This document shows positions 1 through 8,996 of a DNA stretch of 64,000 nucleotides, piece by piece (within the stretch, counting starts at the first letter, position 1; each line of letters begins with the position of its first letter). The DNA is taken from positions 126,022,886 through 126,086,885 of the forward strand of contig CM040126.1 in NCBI GenBank assembly GCA_022559845.1, given 5' to 3'. The notes under the pieces were generated by a model that did no database searches, was not told where the DNA came from, and was given only the letters and a program-made list of their open reading frames with translations. Made by a program: the position numbers and the translations under genes. Source of the stretch: Amorphophallus konjac (Eukaryota > Streptophyta > Magnoliopsida > Alismatales > Araceae).

Positions 1-545
1 GAGCCCCACCGGCACACCCCCAGGGTGTATCCAGTGGCACACCCCCTAGGGAACCCTAGAGGCACTCCCCCAGGGTGTATCCAGCGGCACACCCCCTAGG
101 GAGCCCCAGTGGCACGCCCCCCCAGGGAGCCCCAGCGGCACACACCCTCCTGACCTTCAGCGGCACGCCCCCTTGCCCTTCAGCGGCACAACCCCCTTGG
201 CCTTCAGCGGCACAGCCCCCTTGCCCTTCAACGGCATAGCCACCTTGGCCTTCAGCGGCACAGGGTCCTTCGCCCTTCAACGGCACTCCCCCTTGGTCTT
301 CAGCGGCACACCCCCCAGGGGGGGTCTTAAGTGGCACTCACCCCAGGAAGCCTCAGCGGCACGCCCATTTGGGGCTTCAGCGGCACGCTCCTCAGGGCCT
401 TCAACGGCACGCTGTTTGCCCCCTTCAACGACACGCTTGGGCAACTTCCAGCGACACGCCTTTTGCCCTCTTCAGCAGCACGCTTATGGTGTCTTGCAGC
501 GACACACTTCTTAAGCCCGTCAGGGGCACAGCGTGAAGGCTTTTT
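1..545. repeat. Degenerate minisatellite, core CGGCACRCC
   Basis: Units of roughly 20-30 bp carry a core like CAGCGGCACGCCCCC with a short variable C-rich spacer. Unit length varies, so this is a diverged array. The open frames here on both strands follow from the repeat and show no protein family. Confidence 0.85.
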
Positions 546-734
546 CAACGGCCGAACGACGTGCCGCCCACGCCCTACGTCTTCGGCTCGCAGTAGCCTG
601 TCCGAGGTGTCGGCCAGGGGTTGGGCCATGCAAGCTACTCCCCTGACGCCCAGGATGAGAGAAGTCAAACTCAATGATGACCCCAGCACTTCCCGCCTCC
701 CACCGCCATGCTCGAGGGCTCCCGCTGCTGGGAG

Positions 735-741
735 TATAAAA
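735..741 (+). promoter_or_regulatory. Candidate TATA box of the left LTR-like repeat
   Basis: TATAAAA sits in the context GGGAGTATAAAACGACTCCC, just after the first minisatellite block and before a purine-rich transcribed-looking stretch. An AATAAA follows about 500 bp later (1246-1251). This fits an LTR promoter, but no gene is attached. Confidence 0.35.
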
Positions 742-769
742 CGACTCCCATTTTTGGTGAACAGGGGGG

Positions 770-1170
770 AGGAGGCAGACACACACGCACACAGAGGCAG
801 AGGGCGAAGAGAAGAAGGGAAGAAGAAGAGGAGAAGAGAAGAAGAGGGAGGATAGGAAGAGAGGGGAGAGGCCCCGCCGTTCCACCCACCGCCGCCGTCT
901 GTGCGAAGAGAGAAGAGAAGAAGGGGAGGGGAGGCTCTTTCTCTCCCTCCTGCTGCTCCGTCCATCGCCGTCCGCGCGAAGAGAAGAAGAAGAAGAGGAA
1001 GAGAAAGAAGAGAAGAATAAAAGGGGGAGAGGGTCGGCTGCCCTTCCCCTCCCCGCTGCCACTCCGGCTCTCGGCGTCCGTGCGAAGAGAAGAAGAGTGG
1101 GTGGAGAGAGGGAGTGAGGCCCGGGAGGGGAGGAGTCCACGCTCCGTTCCCCCCACTGTATTTCTTTTTT
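770..1170. repeat. Purine-rich (GA/GAA) low-complexity stretch
   Basis: The plus strand is dominated by AGAAGAGAAGAAG-type runs interrupted by CCGTCCGTGCGAAGAG-like islands that recur several times. It is non-coding; the Arg/Glu- and Ser-rich frames are low-complexity artefacts. Confidence 0.7.
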
Positions 1171-1394
1171 CTCTTTTTTTCCTTTCATTTCTTGTTTTGT
1201 CGACGTTGCAATGTATTCTCCCCCTCGGGCCACTCCTCTTGTGAGAATAAAAGTGGAAGGCTTGCAAACGTCTCCTCGGACATCTCTCCAACGCGTGTCT
1301 TCCGTGTTTGCATCCTTCGGTGTTTCACACCCCTTTCCCCTTTTCCTTTTGCTAGGGTTTACTTCCTCCCGGGGCATTCTTGCTTTTGCTCACC

Positions 1395-1735
1395 CCTGGG
1401 CGCCCTAAGCGGCATACCCCAGCCGTGCCTCCAACGGCACGCCCCAGTTGTGCCCCCAGCGGCACGCCCCTTACGGGCCTTCCCCGGTGCGCCTTGGCCG
1501 CCCTTTCACCAGCACAGCCCTTGTTAGGGCCTCCCCCAGCACAGTCCCTCGGACCCTGGCCCGGCATGCCCTTTTTCCCTCCTTTGTCCGGCACGCCTTG
1601 GCCCCCGTTCGTCGGCACAGCCCCTGGGCGCCTTGCCCGGCGCCCTTGGCCTTCCGCGGCACAGCCCCTCAGCGGCACACCCTGGCCTCCCCCAGCCCGG
1701 CACGCTGCTGAGGCTCCCTGGTCGGCACACTAACC
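1395..1735. repeat. Second CGGCACGCC minisatellite block
   Basis: The same core as the first block returns with different spacers (for example CCAGCGGCACGCCCC and GTCGGCACAGCCCC). The 470 bp after it, to 2204, hold no gene; they include an A-rich part at 1940-2190. Confidence 0.8.
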
Positions 1736-2204
1736 ACCAGTCCTTCCTTGCCCGGTGAACTCCTTAGCCGGCCCTAGGGAGGTCTCCGGTCCGTTGTTTT
1801 CACCGAGTTTTCCGAAGTTTCATTAAAGGTGTTGCCGCTCTCGGGCGCCCACCTCCAGTTGTCGGGTTCTGCCACTCCATGTGGGCGCGTTCCCTTTATC
1901 TCCCTTACGCTCGGGTCAAGGGGAGGTGCAGCCGAATTTTTGTTAGAAACGATAACATATTAAAAAGATAGAAGAAAGTAACAAACAAACAAAAAGTACA
2001 ACGGTAAAAATGCTTTAACCAAGGCAAGGGAACCGTAATCAACCCAAAGAGAGCCAAATCGAACGAAAACTAAACAACTTGAACACTCGTCCTTGTGGGA
2101 GAAGGAACGGAAATTAATCAAGAGAAGGAAAGAAGAAACCGATGCAAACTTAATAAAAATCAGAAAAGAAGAAAAGAAAAGCCTTAAAAGAAGTGGAGGA
2201 GGAG

Positions 2205-2740
2205 TGGGCCTTCACCGGTACGCCTAACCCAGCCCTTCGCCGGTACACCTCTATCATCCTTCGCCGGCATACCCTCCATCATCCTCCACCGGCACGCTCC
2301 CAGCCCGGTACGCCCTTCACTCCCATGTACACGCCTCTTTGAGCCCTTCAGCGGTACACCCCCCTACAGCCTTCCCCGGTACGCCTCTTTGAGCCCTTCA
2401 GCGGTACACCCCCTGCTGCCTTCCCCGGTACACTTCTTTGAGCCTCTCAGGGGCACGCCTCCTTGGGGCCTTCCCCGGTACACCCCTTTGAACCCCCGGG
2501 TGGCACGCTCCAGCCAACCCCTCGCCGGCACGCTCCGACCGCCGTCTCCCCGGCACGCCTGACTAGGCCCTTCGCCGGCACGCTCCCCCCCTACGCTCAG
2601 CGACACGCCTGCACGTCCTTCACCGGCACGCCCGTTCGTGCCCCTCGCCGGCACGCCCGTTCGCGCCCCTCGCCGGCACGCTCGACCAGACCCTTCGCCG
2701 GCACGCCCTCATTTAACCCCTTTTAGCCCTCCAGCGGCCC
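2205..2740. repeat. Third CGGCACGCC minisatellite block, duplicated at 42028-42400
   Basis: Units such as CTTCGCCGGCACGCTC and CTTCAGCGGTACACCCC recur every 20-40 bp. From 2371 on, the block is nearly identical to the sequence right after the assembly gap at 42028. Confidence 0.85.
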
Positions 2741-2754
2741 ACTCTCTCTCTTCA

Positions 2755-3030
2755 AAAAAATATATATGTATTAATATAAAGATAATGATAATAATAATAA
2801 AAATAATAATAAATTAATAAAAAAATTATGACAAATAAACAAACCTGAATATATATATAAATATAAAATAAACAAACAAAAATACAAAATAATAATAATA
2901 ATAGTAAAAAAAGGGAAAATATAATAGTAATAATAGTAAACGAAAAATGGAGAAATCATCCAGAATAAACACATAAAAGGGAAATAAGCAATAAAATATA
3001 TATGCTTATAATTTAAAGCCCAGATAAAAA
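2755..3030. repeat. AT-rich microsatellite-like stretch
   Basis: Runs of TAATAATAATA and TATATATA. The counterpart at 42418-42620 is shorter, so length differs between copies. The remainder to 3632 is unique-looking non-coding sequence with no gene I can support. Confidence 0.7.
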
Positions 3031-3815
3031 AAATGGTAAAACCCATGTTGCAGCCCCGTCTCTCCCGTGACCCGATGCCGAAGGAACAATAATGCCGCCC
3101 TCCTAGGTTGGGTCTGAATCTTGGGAATTATCCCGAAATAGCCACGACCTGATCTCGCCTCGGGCCGATATTCTGATTAAACCGGACTCGTTTCTCAGGC
3201 CGGATCCCTTCCGAGCCGCTACTAAAATTGCCGCACGTTTGGCAGACATTTGAACGGGTTCACCTCGATTTTCGCCGCGTTTGTATTATGGACATACGTC
3301 CGAACATGAAAAGGCCCGTGAATGTCCGACGTGGCCGATGGCTCCCATCCCGACATGGTTGTAATCCGGCATTGCTCTGGGCCAATAGTTCATCAATTCT
3401 GACCCGTTCCCATTGAGATTCATTCCCGCTCTTTCACTAAAATTGCCGTGAACTCGGCATGCATTTATATGGGGTTGCGCCTGTCTACGCCGTACCTTCA
3501 ATACGGACCCTTGTCCGAATGTCAAGTGGTCCGCAAGTAACCGACAGAAATCTGAATAAAACGAGATGGCTCCTGTCATCCCTGGACCCTATACATGGGA
3601 ATATCAATAAGGCCTTTGTGGGTTGTGCTTGGTGTGAGCGACGTCACGCGGTTCGGGGAAGAGCGGAGAAGGATGCGGAGCGCGCGCGGGCTCCTTCTTT
3701 TTTTTGTTTTGTTTGCTGCAACACAGAAATGAGAGGAAAGAGAGAAGGGGCCACCACGGGAGATTGCTCCGGCGGGGCGAGCGGGACAAGTGTGATATAG
3801 CAAAATATGGGGGTT

Positions 3816-4300
3816 AAACGGCCATAGCGGGAAGTGACTCGCCGCGGCCTCGGGGGGACGGGAATGGTGCAAAAATTAAATGACAAGAATTGAAACGGCC
3901 ATTGGGGAAGTGACTTGCCGCGGCCTCGAGAATATGAGCAGATAATAAGATGACAGAATATGAAGAGAATACAAAGAGCGGGAATTTAAACGGCCATTGG
4001 GGAAGTGACTCGCCGCGGCCTCGATGATAAGAGCAGAATATAACAGAATATAAAGAGAATATAAGAACGGAAATTTAAACGGCCATTGGGGATGTGACTC
4101 GCCGCGGCCTCGATGATATAAGCAGAATATAACAAAACATAAAGAGATTATAGGAATAGAAATTTAAACGGCCATTGGGGAAGTGACTCGCCGCGGCCTC
4201 GATGATATAAGCAGAATATAACAAAATATAAAGAGAATATAGGAAACAGAAATTTAAACGGCCATTGGGGAAGTGACTCGCCGCGGCCTCGATGACAAGA
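3816..4300. repeat. Six ~90 bp tandem repeats in the 3' LTR
   Basis: Units start with AAACGGCCATTGGGGAAGTG at about 3816, 3893, 3988, 4077, 4166 and 4256. Each continues with CTCGCCGCGGCCTCGA and an AT-rich tail. They lie downstream of the LTR TATA box in element sense (R/U5). The translated unit looks like a peptide repeat, but no frame is maintained across all units. Confidence 0.9.
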
Positions 4301-4921
4301 TGTGATCGCCAGGGGCCAAAAGACCCCAAAATAAGAAAGTGATCGCGCCTACCTCGAGAGCGGGAGATGGCGGGTTGCTTCTTCCTCTCCCTTCGGCCGG
4401 CCGACGGAGAGGGCTTTCCTCGGTTACCCTTGCAAAACAACGACAAACAAGTAACAAGTGGATTAGAAAGATGAAGGTGTAGTATTCAAATCCTTGCGAT
4501 AAAAGTAACGAAATGATGGCAAGACACACACCTGGTTGGTGTTATCTTTTAAACCCCTCTCGGACTCGAGTGGGAGAAAAATGAGATGATGGATGCAAGA
4601 AGTATAAGAGAAGAGGCGCCCTTGTGAAGGGGGATAGAGGATGCAGTATGATGAATGTAAAGAACTATGAAGAAGAAGGGGAAGAAAAGGCTTATTGGAT
4701 GAGCCGAGGGTGAAATCCGGCGGAGCTCCGGCAGCGTGGGGACGACGTGGAAGCGCGGTGGATGAAGACGACCTTCCTCTCGCGAGCGTGAGCACCCGAG
4801 AAGCCGGCAGAACCTCCACCTACAAAAGAACCCACGGGTTAGAAAATGACTCCGTAGCCTCTGGGCTCCGGCAGCCTATCGGATCACTTCTTAGCTCTCC
4901 CAGAACTGAGGGGGTGGGCCT

Positions 4922-4931
4922 CTATTTATAG
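4922..4931 (-). promoter_or_regulatory. TATA box of the 3' LTR
   Basis: On the minus strand this reads CTATAAATAG, a textbook plant TATA box, 13 bp downstream (element sense) of the nearest U3 palindrome. The same box is at 24580-24589 in the other LTR. Confidence 0.75.
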
Positions 4932-4944
4932 GGCTCCGGAGGGT

Positions 4945-5577
4945 GGAGGCGTCCAGGACCCTGGACACCTCCATCAGGACCGAAATAATATTTTATTCTA
5001 TTTTTATATATTTTTTTAGAATAATTTTGTGGAGGCATCCAGGGTCCAGGACGCCTCAAGCAGGTCCACCGAAAGCCGACGACGGCCGCACGCGGTTTGG
5101 CACAACGCGTGGTTTTGTGAGCGGCGCCTCGTGATTCAGAAATGGGCGCGTCCAGCTGACTGGACGTCTCTATAATTTGGATTTTTTCACACACGACAAA
5201 CCGTCGTTCGGTGGCCGGCGCCCGTGAGGGAGTTAATGGAGGCGTCCAGGGGCCTGGACGCCTCCAAAATATATTATTTTATTTATGTTTTGTCTTTTTA
5301 TACTAGGGCTGGCAATTTAATTTTTTTATTTGTTTTTTATGGAGGCGTCCAGGAGCCTGGACGCCTCCATTAATATGTATTTTTTATTTATTTTATTTTT
5401 TTATGCCAACTGGCATTTTATAAATATTTATTATTATTAGTTTTTATGGAGGCGTCCAGGGGCCTGGACGCCTCCATTAAAATATATATATTTTTATTTA
5501 TTTTTGGGCCCTGAGAAAAATAATAAATAATAAAATAAATTAAAAAGATGGGGGCGTCCAGGGGCCTGGACGCCCCC
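4945..5577. repeat. U3 palindrome array (seven GGCGTCC...GGACGCC hairpins)
   Basis: Palindromes of about 27-28 bp lie at 4945-4972, 5031-5058, 5144-5170, 5238-5265, 5341-5368, 5448-5475 and 5550-5577. The core GCGTCCAGG...CCTGGACGC is conserved; outer arm bases are GGAG/CTCC in most and GGGG/CCCC in the last. Spacers of about 65-85 bp are mostly AT-rich. Arms are 10-16 bp with a 2-8 base centre. Confidence 0.95.
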
Positions 5578-5837
5578 ATTAAGACCCACCCGGGTCCTCA
5601 AATCAGGCGTCGGCGACCGCCCGGTAGACCCCCTTCTTGATTCCGGAACCTCCTGATGCGTCCGACTGGTGTTGATGCCGTCCGAATGCCGTGACGAGAC
5701 GATTCCGGATGCCGAAAAAGGCAGAAGAAGACCCGAGAAAAGGAAGCACTCGAGTGATTCAAAATGCGTAAGCCGTTGCGGGGCGTTGTATAGTAATATG
5801 AGACTTTCTCAGGAGACGTCAGAATGGCGTGTCTACA

Positions 5838-5852
5838 GCTGCCCCGCCTTGG
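5838..5852 (-). other. Polypurine tract beside the 3' LTR
   Basis: In element sense, CCAAGGCGGGGCAGC abuts the LTR start TGTAGACAC, where plus-strand priming would occur. It is short and contains C residues, so this is a moderately good tract. Confidence 0.6.
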
Positions 5853-6921
5853 CGTCTGCTTTGCAAGGGAGCGACACGTAGTGGAATGGTATCGAAGTGG
5901 AGTGGAGTGAAGTGGGAGCGGACTGATAAGTTGATGCCAAGGTGTGATGAGACACGCTTTTGACGTTACTGTTTGGAATCTTTCCTGGAGTTTCAATGAG
6001 GCGACCTTGAAGAAGGTCTTTCAAACATTGACGATTGCTTGGACGGAGATCAAATAAGGGAGGGTGAGATGTGCGCTCAGGCACGAAACAAAAGGAGACC
6101 AACTTCTCGGTGTGGAAGTACCTGGGTCATAAACCGGAGGTTTCACCTTTGGGGAGCGGTTACCAGCCAATGTGGAAGTGCTGCGGCCAAGGTGGGTCAA
6201 AAAAAGGTAAAGGAATATCTGAGGGTCTGTCCAAACAAGGGTCTCCTTTGGAAGAGCAGCGTAGGGCTGTCTCAAGGAAACTCAGTATTTCATTCGGAGT
6301 GGAATATCTCATATTTGTGGGAATTGGAGCACAACGGCTTTCACAATCGAATCACTTGAATGATCTTCCGCAATAAATCAAAGTCCTATATGAATGCATG
6401 CTGGGTTAAAGAAAAATTTAAAACAAACTAAAATAGAAAATAGCCAAGGATAATATTGTCAACTTGTGAAGAACGGGTCAGGATACCGACCCGGTGAGCT
6501 GATACTGGGCTGGGGCCCGTTTATCCGCGTACCAACTCACTGAATGGAACCGTCGTCCCCATTCTATCACAAATTGACGGCCTATCCGTACAACCCAAAT
6601 TCTTCCGGGATCATCACCGTTTTTGTTGAAGGGGAACTCAGATCCCAGATTCGTTCGGGCCGCACGGTCCTCGGCATGTTCTAGTAGCGTACGTATCATA
6701 TACTACGATGCATGACATGGTGGGACCAACCAATGAAAGGTGGGACAGGAGATAGGACAAAGACGTCCGTTAGTAAAACCTGCACAGGCCAGCAAAGGTT
6801 AGCAACATCATAAAGTAGCAGAATCATAGCAGAATCGCACCATAGTTCAAAGGAGATCCAGACAAAATCCTGATAGCGACCGCTGATGTGACATGTTCTG
6901 TCCTGTAGCACCTTCCCTTCC
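5853..6921. other. Non-coding stretch between 3' LTR and antisense cassette
   Basis: No reading frame with a recognisable family, no repeat array and no palindromes of the GGCGTCC family. It would include the upstream region of the first cassette gene. Confidence 0.6.
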
Positions 6922-6928
6922 TATAAGA
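6922..6928 (+). promoter_or_regulatory. Candidate TATA box of the DUF7745-like gene
   Basis: TATAAGA lies 95 bp before the proposed start at 7017, the same spacing as the candidate box in the third PMD gene (14281 to 14382). Confidence 0.4.
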
Positions 6929-7016
6929 ACTCCCCTTAGGCTAGTTCATTCAAATGCACCAAGGTGGGTTTTGGAAGCTCAGGAGAGGAAAGAGAGGAGA
7001 ATCTAGAGATTTCAGG

Positions 7017-8424
7017 ATGGAAGGAGAGTCTTCCCGCGTTATGAAGAGGAGCATGCCTAGCAGCGAGATCAGGCGACTCTCCGAGCTCGAGGGTCATCTG
7101 AGTGGGACGATCATGTCGCATATGGTAAGCTGACTCTTTTCAAATTTCTCCACGTGAGCCTTCTTCTTACTTCCTTCATTTCTTCTTCTTTCCTCTTCCA
7201 GCCATATCCACTCTTCCCAGGCCCGAGGAAGTTTTCCAAGCTGCCATGGCTTTCAAAGCTGACTTCCAATATCTCCATTGGCATGAGGGCCATACTCTCG
7301 AAGTGGCATCTGCAGGGGCTCCTTATTCACGCCAAGCATTACGAGAAGATTCGTATGGACTGGGCGGCTATGGGCGCACTAGTGGAGATCTGGCATCCCC
7401 AGACCCACACTTTTATCTTCCCGACCTTCGAGGTGACCATCCTCCTCGAGGAGGTGGAACTTCTGCTCGGATTGAAGAAATTCAAGAGTGACGGGAAGGT
7501 GAAGGCTATGCGGATGCTGACACGGGGGACTTCTGAAAGTGTCCTTGGAAGCTTCATGCCGCCCGACGCAGCCAGAAAGGTCCGTACTCAAAAGGGGATC
7601 GATCTCCAAAAGCTTGCGGAGTGGGTCATGGACGCCCTGAGAGGGTCACCAGACGATGACTATTTGGAGGGAATCATGAAGGGGTTCACCATTTGTCTGG
7701 CGGGTGCTCTCTTGTTCCCTTATACCGACAACATGGTGGAGGAAGACCAACTGGGTGCTATCTGCGGGATCTGGCGTGGAAAGAGGGTGGGACCCGCCGT
7801 CCTTGCCTATCTTTACAGCGGTCTTACTGCCTCGAGCATGGGTAAGCCTCCATTTGGTTGTGCACTTGTCTTGAATTGCTGGCTGGATTTGCATTTCAAA
7901 TTCGACCACCGCGAGGGAATGCCAACCGCTTCGAAGCTCTTCCAACAAAGCCCTCTTCATCACATAGCCGACGTGTTAGGCTTCGGTGGTACTGTAGTGA
8001 ACCGCGTTCCGTGGCTGAAGAAACGTGAAGACTGGCGGTCTCACTTCCGCACCGTGACACAAGGCTTTTTACTTGCGCACCGGCATGTTTGCTTTCGCTA
8101 GATCTCCTCATGAGGTCTTCTCCCGAAGTTGATCTTCAACTGATCGGCGCGACCGAGTTCGTTCTTTACAACGCGCATCGGTGCTGCCTCCAGATTGGCA
8201 TCCCACGCCATTCGTTCCCACCACCGACTGGCATCGTTCCTTTGAAGAAGAGGGAGTTGGGCACTGAAGCGGACGCGAAGGAAGCGAAGGCCATTAAAGC
8301 TCCCTGGAAGACAAGTGTTGTAGGAAAGGCGTTAGCGCACGTGGTGGAAGAATGCGAGCCGTGGAGGGCTTATGTAACCGAACTGGGGAAGTTAAGGCCT
8401 AAGGCGCCTAAACCCCTGATGTAG
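7017..8424 (+). CDS. DUF7745-like plant protein gene (two exons, 3' end frameshifted)
   Basis: Proposed exons are 7017-7124 and 7202 onward, joined in phase 0 across a GTAAGC...TTCCAG intron. Exon 1 (36 residues, starting MEGESS) matches exon 1 of the third PMD gene. Exon 2 encodes a DUF7745-type domain: an early segment resembling 'FWDP..RCFTF...PTIEEY' (here WHPQTHTFIFPTFEV then LLEEVELLLGL), then a hydrophobic FPYTDNMVEEDQLG block and a 'GC..L..CWLDLHF' block. The frame hits TAG at 8099-8101. Family-like sequence (EFVLYNAHRCCLQIG) continues in another frame to TAG at 8422-8424, so a frameshift or missed splice lies near 8050-8100. An AATAAA follows at 8445. Molecular function is unknown; such genes commonly ride in plant transposons. 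Family assignment is from motif memory. Confidence 0.65.
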
Positions 8425-8444
8425 CTCATTCTGCTTTCTGATGG

Positions 8445-8450
8445 AATAAA
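8445..8450 (+). terminator. Poly(A) signal after the DUF7745-like gene
   Basis: AATAAA in GGAATAAAATC, 21 bp after the stop. The third PMD gene has the same GGAATAAAAT context at 16877. Confidence 0.6.
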
Positions 8451-8603
8451 ATCTGGCATTTGGATGTTTCGGACCCCCGTCCCCTTAATTATTATCTTTT
8501 TTGTGGTTTTTCTTTTTCTTTCCTTTTTTTCTTTTGTTTGGATTATATACATACTTTAACCCCCTTTTTTCTTTTTATTATATTTTTTATTATTTTTTAT
8601 TAT

Positions 8604-8896
8604 GGGGGCGTCCAGAGGCCTGGACGCCCCTGTTTTTTTAATAATTTTTTTTAAAAAAAAATTTTTTGGGGGGCGTCCAGGATCCTGGACGCCCCTAATT
8701 TTTTATTATTTTTTATTATTTTTTTTTGATTTTTTGGTTTGGGGGCGTCCAGGGACCTGGACGCCCCTAATTTTTTATTTTTTTTATTTTTTAATTTTTT
8801 GGTTTGGGGGCGTCCAGGCGCCTGGACGCCCCTAAGGTTTTTGAATTTTTTTTAAAAAAATAAAAAAGTGGGGGCGTCCAGGCGCCTGGACGCCCC
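8604..8896. repeat. Promoter palindrome array (five hairpins) upstream of the first PMD gene
   Basis: Palindromes at 8604-8630, 8669-8695, 8741-8767, 8806-8832 and 8870-8896 share GGGGGCGTCCAG...CTGGACGCCCC. Only the central 2-4 bases differ (AGGC, GATC, GGAC, GCGC), and most centres stay self-complementary. Spacing is 64-72 bp and spacers are T-rich. The last hairpin is directly followed by a TATA box. Same family as in U3. Confidence 0.95.
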
Positions 8897-8911
8897 AATT
8901 AAAGCTTAATC

Positions 8912-8919
8912 TATATATA
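8912..8919 (+). promoter_or_regulatory. TATA box of the first PMD gene
   Basis: TATATATA lies 15 bp after the fifth palindrome and 78 bp before the proposed ATG at 8997. The order palindromes, TATA box, start mirrors the U3 of the element's own LTR. Confidence 0.6.
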
Positions 8920-8996
8920 GGGGGGGCTCCCCCCCTAACTCACTTACTGTTCATTCTGACCGTCCAGCCACTCCAAACGACCCATTCTTAGTCCCA

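Larger units (their letters stand above)
1..3632 (+). mobile_element. Partial long LTR-like repeat (left copy of the family also seen at 42028-44295)
   Basis: This stretch is non-coding and made of minisatellite blocks, a purine-rich part, an AT-rich part and a GC-balanced tail. From about 2371 to 3632 it matches 42028-43233 almost base for base, and the match stops exactly where the next element's LTR begins at 3633. The right-hand copy runs on to an LTR-like end followed by a tRNA primer-binding site at 44300, so I infer that both copies are LTRs of one Ty3/gypsy family in plus orientation, this one truncated. A TATA box at 735 and an AATAAA at 1246-1251 would fit an LTR promoter and poly(A) signal. 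The left end lies outside the window. The reading frames here are by-products of repeats. Confidence 0.5.
3633..5837 (-). repeat. 3' LTR of the 22 kb element
   Basis: Begins TGTAGACAC and ends GCTCACA in element sense. It matches 23297-25490 over its length with scattered substitutions and small indels. In element order it holds U3 with seven GGCGTCC palindromes, a TATA box, and then a transcribed part that includes six ~90 bp tandem repeats. The high LTR similarity implies fairly recent insertion. Confidence 0.92.

Noticed and set aside
327..1733. Overlapping Pro/Ser- and Gly/Arg-rich frames in the first 1.7 kb
   Set aside because: Composition effects of C-rich minisatellites and purine runs.
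8604..8896. Terminal inverted repeats of DNA transposons (MULE or MITE)
   Set aside because: Each palindrome is a complete 27 bp hairpin with almost no loop, arranged as a tandem array without flanking duplications.
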